This document shows positions 9,883-19,150 of a DNA stretch of 64,000 nucleotides, piece after piece. Origin of the DNA: a virus. The position numbers were made by a program, and so were the translations under genes. Position 1 is the stretch's first letter, and the number at the start of each line of letters is the position of its first letter. A model generated the notes under the pieces. That model searched no databases. It was not told the origin of the DNA and worked only from the letters and a program-made list of their open reading frames with translations. The stretch covers positions 62,001 to 126,000 of IMG/VR virus record IMGVR_UViG_3300008267_000003. One strand, given 5' to 3'.

Positions 9883-10128
9883 ATGGAAGTCGAACCAACA
9901 CAATATGAAGTGAGTGACCTTGTTAAATACGCTTATGAAGGTCAGCCTGCTAAGATGCAGGATGTTTTTAATGAATTAATGATGGGTAGATTGTACGATT
10001 CTATTCAGCAGAAAAAAGTAGAGGTAGCTCAAAGGTTCTTTGGCACCAAGGATGAACTTGATCAAGATGCTGATCAAGATAATAACATCGAAGACATAGA
10101 GGATACACAAGATGGCCAAGTCGCTTAA
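9883..10128 (+). CDS. 67: Prohead core protein gp67
   Basis: 81 residues, close to T4 gp67 (80), and in the T4 position directly after gene 20. The middle (DVFNELMMGRLYDSIQQKK) is the conserved part and the C-terminus is very acidic, as in T4. It is a scaffold component degraded by gp21. Its 3' end overlaps the next gene by 17 bases. Confidence 0.85.
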   Translation: MEVEPTQYEVSDLVKYAYEGQPAKMQDVFNELMMGRLYDSIQQKKVEVAQRFFGTKDELDQDADQDNNIEDIEDTQDGQVA

Positions 10129-11245
10129 AAATATTTTGGAAGTTTATGCTCCAAAATCAAAAGATGAAAAAAGGTTTAAAGACAAGCATATTGTCGTTAA
10201 ATCTAAACTTGATGATAAAGGTACTCAGGATGATAACCTATTCAACGCTTCCAATATTAAACCAGTAGATCGTGAGACAGAGCACGGATATAACCCTGGT
10301 AATGACGAGAAGGTATATGAGGCTGTTCATCCAATGGCACTTCATGTAAAACCTGTTAGCGTCAACGGAAAAACGAAATACAAAGTTCATGCTGTCGGTA
10401 AAGAGCTAGCTGATGGGATTAAAGTTGGAGAGCATCTATCTGATACAGAGTTAGATGATGCTACAGATATGGGTGCTAAAATCAAGCACCTCAAAGAAGA
10501 TAATCTTAATGAAAAGAAGCTTACTCCAGCTGAAATGAAAAAGCGTGAAGATGTTGCAAAGGCTATCAAACGTGAGAATCCAAATATGCCGATGGCTAAG
10601 AAGATGGCTATTGCTACTGCCACAGCTAAGAAGGTTGCAGAAGATGTGGAGGAGTTGGATGAGTTGAGCCACGGAACTTTACGCAGCTATGTAGACAAAG
10701 CTAAAAAAGAAAACCTCCCGGGAAAAGGTGGTAATAGAGGTGTAGCATTATTGACTCCTGGTACCAGAGATAAGGGTGTTCACAGAGCAGTTGACAGAAT
10801 GAAGAAGATGAAAGCCAATGAGGAAGCAGAATATATTAACGAAAGCGAAGACTCACACAAGGCTTTCCAAGATCATCATAACATAGCTGCTAAGCACATC
10901 AAGGGTATTACCAAAGCACTTTCCAGCCACTATGATAACGTGACAAATAATAAAAACTATAATAAAGGTGAGGCACAGTGGCATCATGTTAGCGCTATTA
11001 AAAACATTAATAGAGCTCTAGAAGATCTTCATCAGAATATTGCTCAAGAGGTTGATTATAGCAGACCTCCTAAACCTCTCAAAGAAGAGGCTGACTATTT
11101 CGAAGATGATTTGACCGATCTATTGAACACAATTTACGAACACCTCTCCGATGAAAACAAACAAATTTTTGATGAGATAATCGATCATGATCCCAACCAA
11201 CTAGTTGATTTTTTAGAAGCATTGGAGATTGAATATGGCCAGTAG
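10112..11245 (+). CDS. Prohead core-region protein in the gp68 position
   Basis: A 377-residue, highly charged, Lys/Glu/His-rich protein located where T4 has gene 68, between 67 and 21. The N-terminus (MAKSLKNILEVYAPKSKDEK) resembles the short amphipathic leaders of T4 internal and core proteins. A helical motif NPNMPMAKKMAIATATAKKVAE lies near residue 155. It is probably a scaffold or packaged internal protein; I see no enzymatic motif. Confidence 0.6.
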   Translation: MAKSLKNILEVYAPKSKDEKRFKDKHIVVKSKLDDKGTQDDNLFNASNIKPVDRETEHGYNPGNDEKVYEAVHPMALHVKPVSVNGKTKYKVHAVGKELADGIKVGEHLSDTELDDATDMGAKIKHLKEDNLNEKKLTPAEMKKREDVAKAIKRENPNMPMAKKMAIATATAKKVAEDVEELDELSHGTLRSYVDKAKKENLPGKGGNRGVALLTPGTRDKGVHRAVDRMKKMKANEEAEYINESEDSHKAFQDHHNIAAKHIKGITKALSSHYDNVTNNKNYNKGEAQWHHVSAIKNINRALEDLHQNIAQEVDYSRPPKPLKEEADYFEDDLTDLLNTIYEHLSDENKQIFDEIIDHDPNQLVDFLEALEIEYGQ

Positions 11246-11579
11246 AATTCTATCAAATCAAAAAGGTGGTAAGCTAGTTGTACTTTTTACATCTAACACA
11301 GAAATGACAGTTGCTTCAGCAAATGTTGATGCCACAGAAACTGTAACAGGACTTCATATCAATCAAGTATGGTATGGTTTGGATGGTGGCTATTGGAAGA
11401 TTAGTCGTGGTGCTAACACAATTCAAATTGCAGAAACTTCTTTATATAATGACTTTGCTGGCTGCGGTGCTGCCATACAGCTTGATCAATCAGCTAATGT
11501 TGTTGTTAACTGTACTTCTGCTAATTGCACACTCATAGTTGACTTCCAAAAAGTATCAACATACACAAGCCAGTACTAA
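11235..11579 (+). CDS. Small virion structural protein, 114 aa
   Basis: ATG 11235 is chosen over the TTG six bases upstream because GGAG precedes it at a normal distance and ATG is the usual start here. The product is beta-rich and Thr/Asn/Ala-rich. It is likely a head decoration or other structural protein, judged from its place between the core and protease genes. I cannot name the family. Confidence 0.55.
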   Translation: MASRILSNQKGGKLVVLFTSNTEMTVASANVDATETVTGLHINQVWYGLDGGYWKISRGANTIQIAETSLYNDFAGCGAAIQLDQSANVVVNCTSANCTLIVDFQKVSTYTSQY

Positions 11580-11588
11580 GGATACCAG

Positions 11589-12236
11589 ATGAAACTTATT
11601 AGCGAAGTATATGAAAAAGTAAATTTTCTCGTAGAAGAAAAGGAAGGTAAAAAAGACTTTTTCATAGAAGGAACTTTCATGGTTGCCAATCGAGGCAACA
11701 AGAATAATAGAATATACAAAAAAGATATTCTTGAAAGAGAAGTTCAAAGATATACTAAAGAGCACATCAACGAGAATAGGGCTTTTGGTGAGTTGGGTCA
11801 TCCACAGGGACCTACCATCAACTTAGAAAGAACAGCTATTCTTATTAAGTCTTTAAAGAGCGAGGGCGATAACTTTATTGGTAGAGCTAAAGTTATGGAT
11901 ACTCCTTATGGTAATATTGTTAAAAATCTAATGATGGAAGGTGCAACTCTAGGTGTTTCATCTAGAGGTATGGGCTCCTTAAGAATGAATGACAAGGGAT
12001 TGAATGAAGTACAGGATGACTTTTATCTTGCAACAGCAGCAGATGTAGTTGCAGATCCTTCCGCTCCAGGCGCCTTTGTTAGAGGCATCATGGAGGGTGT
12101 TGAGTGGGTTTGGGATAATGGAGTCTTAAAACCTCAAGAGGTTGAAGAGATGAAGAAAACCATCCAAAAGGCATCTAGTAGAAACCTTGAGGAAGCTCAA
12201 CTTAAGGTTTTTAAACAGTTCATCAAATCACTGTAA
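11589..12236 (+). CDS. 21: Prohead core protease gp21
   Basis: 215 residues (T4: 212). The serine-protease catalytic elements are visible: His71 in GELGHPQGP and Ser124/125 in GATLGVSSRGMGSL. It cleaves scaffold, capsid and internal proteins after small acidic motifs during head maturation. It stands in T4 order before 22 and 23. Confidence 0.95.
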   Translation: MKLISEVYEKVNFLVEEKEGKKDFFIEGTFMVANRGNKNNRIYKKDILEREVQRYTKEHINENRAFGELGHPQGPTINLERTAILIKSLKSEGDNFIGRAKVMDTPYGNIVKNLMMEGATLGVSSRGMGSLRMNDKGLNEVQDDFYLATAADVVADPSAPGAFVRGIMEGVEWVWDNGVLKPQEVEEMKKTIQKASSRNLEEAQLKVFKQFIKSL

Positions 12237-12246
12237 ATTTTTAAAA

Positions 12247-12254
12247 TATAAATA
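12247..12254 (+). promoter_or_regulatory. T4-type late promoter before gene 22
   Basis: Exact TATAAATA, 29 bases before the scaffold start. Confidence 0.78.
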
Positions 12255-12282
12255 ATAAAGATACTTTTAAGGAGTAAAGAAA

Positions 12283-13236
12283 ATGGCAACAAAACAACAA
12301 CTAGATGAATTACAAGTAGGTGGTGGTGCTACTGGTGTCTCGATGGTACCTGATGCCGGCACTAAGAAAACATCTCTTCCTAATTCTAAATCACAGGGTG
12401 ATGGTTCACAGTCTCTAGCTGGAGATCAACAAGAAACAGATCCTCAAAACAACTCAGCTCCAACAGGAGATATGTCAGCTCAGAATAAGGCTTCGGTAGC
12501 AATGAAAGAACACATCGACGCAATGTTTAACGGAGAAGATCTCTCCGAAGAATTTAAAGAAAAAGCAACTACAATTTTTGAAGCTGCTATCTACGCTCGT
12601 ATTAACGAAGAAGTTCAGCGTCTAGAAGAGCAGTACGCAGACAAAGTAGAAGAAGCTGTTGGCGAGATTGCAGAAGAAATCACTTCTAAATTAGACGACT
12701 ATCTCAATTACTGTGTAGAGCAGTGGATGAAGGAAAATGAAGTTGCAATTGAGCATTCACTTAAGTCTGAAATCACAGAAGATTTCATGGACGGTCTAAA
12801 GAATCTATTTGCTGAAAACTATATCGAGATTCCGGAAGACAAGCTAGATGTTCTCGAGCAGCTTACAGCCAAGGTTGAAGAGCTAGAAGACAAACTCAAT
12901 TCTCAGATTTCTGAAAACATTGAACTATCCAAGTCTATCAGCCAGTACAATGTTCAAGAGATTTTTGCTGAAGTATCAGAAGGCCTAGTAATGACACAAG
13001 TTGAAAAACTACGTCAGCTTGCAGAAGGCATCGATTACGACTCAGCAGACAACTACAAAAAGAAATTGTTACTTGTTAAGGAAAACTATTTCCCAACACA
13101 GCAAGTTTCAGTTTCAACAACAGAAGAAGATAATGCAATTGGTAACAACGATTTAGCTGAAGATACTTCAGTTAGATTCCAAGATCCATCAGTTAAGCGT
13201 TACTTTTCTGCGATCTCAAGAATTAATAAAGCATAA
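12283..13236 (+). CDS. 22: Major prohead scaffold protein gp22
   Basis: 317 residues, very acidic and almost entirely helical after residue 70, with long coiled-coil stretches (EELEDKLNSQISENIELSKS). The C-terminal DPSVKRYFSAISRI is conserved in gp22. It builds the core around which gp23 assembles and is then digested by gp21. Confidence 0.93.
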   Translation: MATKQQLDELQVGGGATGVSMVPDAGTKKTSLPNSKSQGDGSQSLAGDQQETDPQNNSAPTGDMSAQNKASVAMKEHIDAMFNGEDLSEEFKEKATTIFEAAIYARINEEVQRLEEQYADKVEEAVGEIAEEITSKLDDYLNYCVEQWMKENEVAIEHSLKSEITEDFMDGLKNLFAENYIEIPEDKLDVLEQLTAKVEELEDKLNSQISENIELSKSISQYNVQEIFAEVSEGLVMTQVEKLRQLAEGIDYDSADNYKKKLLLVKENYFPTQQVSVSTTEEDNAIGNNDLAEDTSVRFQDPSVKRYFSAISRINKA

Positions 13237-13239
13237 ATA
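13232..13239 (+). promoter_or_regulatory. Variant late promoter before gene 23
   Basis: CATAAATA, one base from the consensus, overlaps the stop of gene 22 and lies 35 bases before the gene 23 start. Confidence 0.65.
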
Positions 13240-13274
13240 AAAAAGATTTTATCAACCCCGTAAGGAGAAGTAAC

Positions 13275-14603
13275 ATGATGTTAGCTGAAGAATTACAATC
13301 AAAATGGGATCCTATTCTGACTCACCCAGATTTAGCTCCTATTAAAGATCAGCATCGTAGAAGCGTTACCGCTGTTGTTCTAGAGAACACAGAGAAGGCA
13401 CTTCGCGAAGCCAATCAATACGTTCCACAAACACTTACAGAGACAGCTGCTAATGCAACTGGTGCTGATATCGATACTTTCGATCCAGTTCTTATCTCTC
13501 TAGTTCGCCGTGCAATGCCAAATCTAATTGCGTATGACATCTGCGGCGTTCAGCCAATGACTGGTCCTACCGGTTTGATCTTCGCAATGCGTTCCAAGTA
13601 TAGCAACAGCTCCAATAGCGGTGTTGAGAACTTCTACAATGAAGTTAACTCATCATTCTCTTCTGTTGTTACTGGTGCTAACACACTAGGTCAGAAGCAT
13701 GTTGGTGGTGTTCCTGGTAACACAACAACTGGTACTGCTAACCTTGCTGAAACAGGTATCTACAACTTCGGTTCAGGTATGTCTACAGCGCAAGCAGAAG
13801 CTCTAGGTACTTCAGGTAACGTTTCTTTTGCTGAAATGGCTTTCTCGATTGAGAAAGTAACTGTAACAGCTAAGTCACGTGCTCTAAAAGCTGAGTACAC
13901 AATGGAACTTGCACAAGATCTGAAAGCAATCCATGGTCTAGATGCTGAAACAGAACTAAGCAACATTCTCTCTTCAGAGATCCTTGCTGAGATCAACCGT
14001 GAAGTTGTTCGTACAATCAATGTTACTGCTACACGTGGTGCTACTGAGAATACAACAACAGCTGGTCGTTTTGACCTTGACACAGACTCAAACGGTCGTT
14101 GGAGCGTTGAGAAGTTCAAGGGTCTAATGTTCCAAGTTGAGCGTGAAGCTAACCAAATTGCCAAGGCTACACGTCGTGGTAAAGGTAACATGATCATCTG
14201 TTCTTCTGACGTTGCTTCTGCACTTCAGATGGCTGGTGTTCTTGATTACGCTCCTGCTCTAAACAGCAACAACCTAAACGTTGATGACACAGGTAACACT
14301 TTCGCTGGTGTTCTAAATGGTCGTATCCGTGTTTACATCGATCCATATGCAACTGGTAACTACATGACTGTTGGTTACAAAGGCGCATCTGCATTCGACG
14401 CAGGTCTGTTCTATTGCCCATACGTTCCTCTACAAATGGTTCGTGCAGTTGATCCTGACAGCTTCCAGCCTAAGATTGGCTTTAAGACTCGTTACGGAAT
14501 GGTTGCAAACCCATTTGCTGAAGGTTCGACAGCTGGTCTAGGTGCTCTAACCAAAGATTCTAACGTTTACTACCGTAGACTCATGGTTGACAACCTAATG
14601 TAA
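13275..14603 (+). CDS. 23: Major capsid protein gp23
   Basis: 442 residues (T4: 521 before cleavage). Conserved blocks include DTFDPVLISLVRRAMPNLIA and DICGVQPMTGPTGLIFAMR near residues 65-110 and the GYKGASAFDAGLFYCPYVPL block near 375-395. Its codon choice (many GGT, GCT, CGT codons) is more biased than in its neighbours, as expected for the most abundant protein. An AAGGAG site precedes ATG 13275. Confidence 0.97.
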   Translation: MMLAEELQSKWDPILTHPDLAPIKDQHRRSVTAVVLENTEKALREANQYVPQTLTETAANATGADIDTFDPVLISLVRRAMPNLIAYDICGVQPMTGPTGLIFAMRSKYSNSSNSGVENFYNEVNSSFSSVVTGANTLGQKHVGGVPGNTTTGTANLAETGIYNFGSGMSTAQAEALGTSGNVSFAEMAFSIEKVTVTAKSRALKAEYTMELAQDLKAIHGLDAETELSNILSSEILAEINREVVRTINVTATRGATENTTTAGRFDLDTDSNGRWSVEKFKGLMFQVEREANQIAKATRRGKGNMIICSSDVASALQMAGVLDYAPALNSNNLNVDDTGNTFAGVLNGRIRVYIDPYATGNYMTVGYKGASAFDAGLFYCPYVPLQMVRAVDPDSFQPKIGFKTRYGMVANPFAEGSTAGLGALTKDSNVYYRRLMVDNLM

Positions 14604-14642
14604 TTGTTTATAAAAATTACAATATAACATAGCAGCAATTTT

Positions 14643-14668
14643 GAGAGGATCTTCGGATCCTCTCTTTT
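14643..14668 (+). terminator. Strong intrinsic terminator after gene 23
   Basis: A perfect 9-bp stem GAGAGGATC / GATCCTCTC (14643-14651 with 14656-14664) capped by a TTCG tetraloop and followed by five T residues. Confidence 0.92.
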
Positions 14669-14674
14669 TATTTG

Positions 14675-14682
14675 CATAAATA
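14675..14682 (+). promoter_or_regulatory. Variant late promoter before the tube-like gene
   Basis: CATAAATA directly follows the gene 23 terminator and lies 18 bases before the next start. Confidence 0.6.
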
Positions 14683-14699
14683 GTAAAAAAGGATATACT

Positions 14700-15236
14700 A
14701 TGAGTGCCATTACAAATACACCAGTAAATAGAAACTTCTTAGCATCATCTAACTTCAGAATGGCTCTGCAGAGAGCTCCTTCGCTGAACTTCTTCCTTCA
14801 AGGTATTTCAATCCCTGGGTTATCTTTTGAGGGTTCTATAGATGTGCCCACCCCGTTTGTTAAAATTCCTATCCCAGGTGACCATATTAACTACGCTCCT
14901 CTTACAGTTGAGTTCATAGTTGATGAGGATCTAACAAACTATCTAGAAATATGGAATTGGATTATTTCCATTGCCGGCCCAGAATCAATAGACCCAACAT
15001 CAACAGATAGACTTGACAATAAGTTAGTAACGGATTATAATTCTAGAGCTAGATCAGATATTAAGTTAATGATTCTTTCTAGCGCTAAGAACCCAAACCT
15101 TGAAGTTACTTTTTATGATGCATTTCCTTCCAGTCTTGGCCAATTAAACTTTACAACTGTTTCTTCCGATATCTCTTACATACAATGTTCGGTTACCTTC
15201 GACTATATCAAATATAAAATTGAAAAATACAGTTGA
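14700..15236 (+). CDS. Virion structural protein with tail-tube-like layout
   Basis: A 178-residue protein almost the same size as gp19 and with a similar layout. A short N-terminal arm precedes FRMALQRAPSLNFFLQGISIP, a core hairpin region (LTVEFIVDEDLTNYLEIWNW) and a beta-rich C-terminus ending in VTFDYIKYKI. Homologues follow gene 23 in related marine phages as unnamed structural proteins. A tube or baseplate-tube fold is my inference. Confidence 0.7.
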   Translation: MSAITNTPVNRNFLASSNFRMALQRAPSLNFFLQGISIPGLSFEGSIDVPTPFVKIPIPGDHINYAPLTVEFIVDEDLTNYLEIWNWIISIAGPESIDPTSTDRLDNKLVTDYNSRARSDIKLMILSSAKNPNLEVTFYDAFPSSLGQLNFTTVSSDISYIQCSVTFDYIKYKIEKYS

Positions 15237-15261
15237 CCTTGTTTGATTAATAATGTATCAT
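15233..15261 (+). promoter_or_regulatory. Sigma70-type promoter for the uvsY operon
   Basis: TTGACC at 15233-15238, a 17-base spacer, and TATCAT at 15256-15261. It lies 23 bases before the uvsY start and begins the early/middle recombination operon. Confidence 0.75.
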
Positions 15262-15283
15262 ATGATCTAAATGGGAGGATTGT

Positions 15284-15718
15284 ATGAAGACTGATGAACT
15301 TATAATTGAGTGGGAGCGAGATAGTGATGTTGATAAAACTGAGCTGGGAAAAGAGTCACTGCGTATTCCTCAATTACACTCAAAGTATTTGAAGGAGCTG
15401 TTCCTAGCTAAATCAATGCTTACCAAACTTAACGGTGACTTCAAAAAACTATACAAACTCAAACATCAATACTATCAGGGTATCTTATCCCAGGAAGAGT
15501 TAGAAGAGCATGGTTGGAGTCCGCAACCACTGAAGATACTTAAGGTTGACATTCCAATTTATCTTGAATCAGATGATGATCTTCAGACTATACAACAAAG
15601 AATACAGCTAACAGAAGACAAGTTAGAAATTATCGAAAACATTATACGTACACTCAATAACAGAGGATATCTTTTGAAAAATGCTATTGAGTGGGAAAAG
15701 TTTAAAATGGGTGTATGA
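15284..15718 (+). CDS. uvsY: Recombination mediator UvsY
   Basis: 144 residues (T4: 137). Conserved pieces are WERDSDVDKTELGKESLRIP at the N-terminus and NIIRTLNNRGYLLKNAIEWE at the C-terminus. UvsY loads UvsX onto gp32-covered single strands. The stop overlaps the start of uvsW, the same pairing as in T4. Confidence 0.93.
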   Translation: MKTDELIIEWERDSDVDKTELGKESLRIPQLHSKYLKELFLAKSMLTKLNGDFKKLYKLKHQYYQGILSQEELEEHGWSPQPLKILKVDIPIYLESDDDLQTIQQRIQLTEDKLEIIENIIRTLNNRGYLLKNAIEWEKFKMGV

Positions 15719-17166
15719 TACAGTTAGAGAGATATAACGAAACCTATATTAAGGTTCATTGTAATGATGGTGTTGCTCAAGAGCTTTCAGACTATTTTAC
15801 GTTTGAGGTACCTGGTGCTCGTTTCATTCCTTCAGTGAGAAAGAAAGGATGGGATGGTAAGATACGGTTGTTCAACTCTGGTACGCATCACATCTACACA
15901 GGATTGATAGATTATGTTAAAGACTTTGCAAAACAAAATGATTATCCTGTAGATCTGCTTTCTGATTTTTCAGATGACACTGATGAGGTTGATGTTGAGC
16001 AGTTCTTTAAATCAATCAACCTTACAAAGCACCCTAGAGATTATCAGATAGCAGCTTTCAAGCATGCAATAAAGAAAAAAAGATCTTTACTATTATCTCC
16101 TACAGCTTCTGGTAAGTCATTAATAATATATCTTCTCTGCAGGTTCTTCAATCTTAAAACGCTATTGATTGTACCCACCACATCTTTAGTGTATCAGATG
16201 TATTCTGATTTTGAAGAGTATGGCTATGATTCAAAGTCCAATTGCCACATGATATTCTCTGGTCAGGAAAAGGACGAAGATAAATCAATATACATATCAA
16301 CATGGCAGTCAATATATAATCAACCACGTAAATGGTTTCAGCAGTTTGATGTGGTGATAGGAGATGAAGCTCACCTATTCAAAGCAAAGTCTCTTACATC
16401 TATAATGCAGAATCTTTTCAACTGCAAGTATAGGTTTGGATTCACAGGAACACTAGATGGGTCGCAGACTCATAAATTAGTACTCGAGGGTTTGTTTGGT
16501 ACAGTCAAGAAAGTAACAACTACAGCTGATTTGATTGAGCAAAAATATCTATCCGAATTCAGAATCAAAGCTATTGTATTGGAATATGATGACTACTATA
16601 AGAAGTTAATGAAAGTAGCTCCGTACAGAGATGAAATTGAGTTCCTAATTAATCATCAAGCTAGAAACAAATTTATAGCAGACCTATCATTACAACTCAA
16701 AGGCAACACCCTTATTTTATATCAGTATGTTGACAAACACGGAAAAGCACTATATGATCTTATCAAGCAAAATAAAAACAATCACATCCAGCTGTATTTC
16801 GTTTCTGGTGAGATTAGTGGTGAGAACCGAAATGATATTAGAAGAGCTGTGGAAATGGAAACTGGTTCGATTATTGTCGCTTCTTATGGTACTTTTTCTA
16901 CTGGCGTCAATATTACAAACCTGCACAATATCATTTTCGCTTCACCTTCAAAATCAAGGATCCGAAACCTACAATCCATCGGACGTGGACTACGAAAGGG
17001 AAGTAGAAAAGATAAAGCCACTCTTTTCGACATAGCGGATAATTTACAGTGGAAGCAACGACGTAACTACACCTTGAATCATTTTGTGGAAAGAATAAAA
17101 ATATATAATGAAGAGAAGTTTGAGTATAAAACATATTCCATACCTTTAAAGGATAGCAATGATTAA
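15715..17166 (+). CDS. uvsW: UvsW helicase
   Basis: A 483-residue SF2 helicase (T4: 503). Walker A lies at about 129-136 (PTASGKSL) and the DEAH box at 217-220. Motif III is FGFTGTL near 246, and motif VI is QSIGRGLRKG near the end. It unwinds R-loops and branches forks, shutting off origin-dependent initiation late in infection. Confidence 0.95.
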   Translation: MIQLERYNETYIKVHCNDGVAQELSDYFTFEVPGARFIPSVRKKGWDGKIRLFNSGTHHIYTGLIDYVKDFAKQNDYPVDLLSDFSDDTDEVDVEQFFKSINLTKHPRDYQIAAFKHAIKKKRSLLLSPTASGKSLIIYLLCRFFNLKTLLIVPTTSLVYQMYSDFEEYGYDSKSNCHMIFSGQEKDEDKSIYISTWQSIYNQPRKWFQQFDVVIGDEAHLFKAKSLTSIMQNLFNCKYRFGFTGTLDGSQTHKLVLEGLFGTVKKVTTTADLIEQKYLSEFRIKAIVLEYDDYYKKLMKVAPYRDEIEFLINHQARNKFIADLSLQLKGNTLILYQYVDKHGKALYDLIKQNKNNHIQLYFVSGEISGENRNDIRRAVEMETGSIIVASYGTFSTGVNITNLHNIIFASPSKSRIRNLQSIGRGLRKGSRKDKATLFDIADNLQWKQRRNYTLNHFVERIKIYNEEKFEYKTYSIPLKDSND

Positions 17167-17557
17167 AATAGTTAAGCTTCAAAATAACAGTGAAATCATT
17201 GGTCATGTAATTCACGAGGATGAGAAAGATGTTCTCATCGAAGATCCCTTCACAATCAACTATATCTTTTCACCAAGAAGTGAACGTCCTGTGATAGGAC
17301 TTTTAAGATATATGCCTTTTGCTGAGAGTAGAACTATATCCTTCCAAAAGGAAAATGTAATTGTATCACTTGCTGCTAGAAAGTCTATGGCTAATTATTA
17401 TGAGGCTGTTCTTCAATCCTACATTAAAGAGGTTGATGAAAGCATAGATATTGAGCTAGAAAGTATTGCAGAGCTAGAAGACAATCAAAATGATACAAAT
17501 ACAGATGTGCTCACAGCAATGATGGAAAGACTTAATCCTAATAATAGTATGCACTGA
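17159..17557 (+). CDS. Sm/LSm-like small protein, first copy
   Basis: 132 residues. The first 70 match the Sm-like pattern MIKIVKLQNNSEIIGHVIHE followed by a region like LIEDPFTINYIF and a C-terminal strand ending in VSL. An acidic helical tail follows. A relative with the same opening lies at 44812-45120. Such proteins are common in marine T4-like phages; RNA binding is inferred from the fold, not shown. It overlaps the end of uvsW by 8 bases. Confidence 0.55.
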   Translation: MIKIVKLQNNSEIIGHVIHEDEKDVLIEDPFTINYIFSPRSERPVIGLLRYMPFAESRTISFQKENVIVSLAARKSMANYYEAVLQSYIKEVDESIDIELESIAELEDNQNDTNTDVLTAMMERLNPNNSMH

Positions 17558-17558
17558 T

Positions 17559-18098
17559 ATGACAACTAACTACATTGACAATAAAACATTCTACGAAGCC
17601 ATCAAACAATACAAGCAGACAGTAAGAGATGCTGAGCAACAAAACAAAACGAAGCCTATTTTACCAAACTATCTTGGTGAGTGTATATTGTTAATTGCAA
17701 ATAGACTAGCTACCAAACCAAACTTTATCAACTATTCTTATCGTGATGAGATGATTGCAGATGGAATTGAAAACTGCATCATGTATATTGATAACTTTGA
17801 TCCAGATAAATCCACAAACCCTTTTGCATATTTTACTCAGATAATCTACTTTGCTTTTCTAAGACGGATACAGAAAGAAAAGAAACACCTGTATATTAAA
17901 CATCAGGTATATAAGAACTCGGCTATATCAGAGGAGTTGTTTGATCTACAGGATGGAGATATGTTTGATGGTGGTCCAACTAACAATATGTTTGAGAATG
18001 AGAAAATGAGTGACTTTATTAAGTCTTTCGAGGATAATCTAGAGAAGAAGCGAAAGCCCGCAGAGAAGACTGGTATTGATAAATTTGTTGAGGAATAA
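17559..18098 (+). CDS. 55: Late-transcription sigma factor gp55
   Basis: 179 residues (T4: 185). The central segment (YRDEMIADGIENCIMYIDNF, then KSTNPFAYFTQIIYFAFLRR) is the region 2-like core of gp55. It binds host RNA polymerase and recognises TATAAATA boxes, several of which occur in this window. It shares its last base with the start of gene 47. Confidence 0.94.
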   Translation: MTTNYIDNKTFYEAIKQYKQTVRDAEQQNKTKPILPNYLGECILLIANRLATKPNFINYSYRDEMIADGIENCIMYIDNFDPDKSTNPFAYFTQIIYFAFLRRIQKEKKHLYIKHQVYKNSAISEELFDLQDGDMFDGGPTNNMFENEKMSDFIKSFEDNLEKKRKPAEKTGIDKFVEE

Positions 18099-19147
18099 TG
18101 AAGATAGCTTTAATAACGGACACGCACTTTGGTGCAAGGGGAGACCATGGAGCATTCGACAAACATTTTAAGAAATTCTACGACCAATCGTTTTTTCCAA
18201 CACTTGATGAACGAGGAATACGGAATGTTATTCATCTTGGCGATATGTTTGATCGTCGCAAGTACATTAACTATCTTACTCTCAACAATTGCCGCGAGTA
18301 CTTTTTTGATCCTTTACGTGATCGGAAAATTAGGCTCGATGTTATCGTCGGTAATCACGACGTTTTCTACAAGAACACAAACTCAATAAACTCTCCAGAG
18401 CTATTACTAGCTGATTATGACAACATATCACCTTATAGTGACCCTGTTGAGTTAACATATGCAGGTTTAGACATCTTGATGCTGCCATGGATATGTGCAG
18501 ACAACTACAACGATGTCATGGGTATGATCAAGAATACTAGAGCGCAAGTATGCTTTGGTCATCTTGAACTAGCTGGTTTCCAAATGTATAAAGGACAGGT
18601 AAACGACCATGGATTTGATTCTAAAATATTCGAACGATTTGATCTTGTTTGTACTGGTCACTTTCATCATCGTTCAAGCTCTGGCAATATTCACTATCTC
18701 GGAAATCCTTATGAGCTTACGTGGGCTGATTATGAAGACCCAAGAGGATTCCACATCTTCGACACAGAGACAAGAGAGTTAGAGTTTATACAGAACCCTA
18801 ACAGGATGTTCTACAAAATATTCTTTAATGATAAGTTTGAGCTAGGTGATTATAGCCATTTAGCAGATACGTTTGTTAAGGTAGTGGTACAAAGCAGAGA
18901 TAATCCAATTCAATTAGACATGCTTATTGATAAACTAGAAAAGTCAGGTATTGCAGATCTACAGGTGGTAGATGATCACATGCATATGGATCTTCAGGAT
19001 GATAATGATATTGTTGAAAGTGCTGAAGATACAATGACAATCCTATCTAAATTTTGTGAGCAGATAGAAACAACTGCTGACAAACAACGACTAGACAGAC
19101 TTCTACGTAGTTTATATAATGAGGCGATCAATATAGAGTCAGCTTAA
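18098..19147 (+). CDS. 47: SbcD/Mre11-like nuclease subunit gp47
   Basis: 349 residues (T4: 339). Metallophosphoesterase motifs appear in order: DTHFGARGDH (8-17), GDMFDRR (about 49-55), GNHD (about 88-91) and GHFHHRS (about 188-194). With gp46 it resects DNA ends for recombination-dependent replication. Confidence 0.95.
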   Translation: MKIALITDTHFGARGDHGAFDKHFKKFYDQSFFPTLDERGIRNVIHLGDMFDRRKYINYLTLNNCREYFFDPLRDRKIRLDVIVGNHDVFYKNTNSINSPELLLADYDNISPYSDPVELTYAGLDILMLPWICADNYNDVMGMIKNTRAQVCFGHLELAGFQMYKGQVNDHGFDSKIFERFDLVCTGHFHHRSSSGNIHYLGNPYELTWADYEDPRGFHIFDTETRELEFIQNPNRMFYKIFFNDKFELGDYSHLADTFVKVVVQSRDNPIQLDMLIDKLEKSGIADLQVVDDHMHMDLQDDNDIVESAEDTMTILSKFCEQIETTADKQRLDRLLRSLYNEAINIESA

Positions 19148-19150
19148 TAT

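Noticed and set aside
16730-16758. TTGACA-17-TATGAT inside uvsW
   Set aside because: The match is good, but it lies over 400 bases from the next gene start within a coding region; probably chance in AT-rich DNA.
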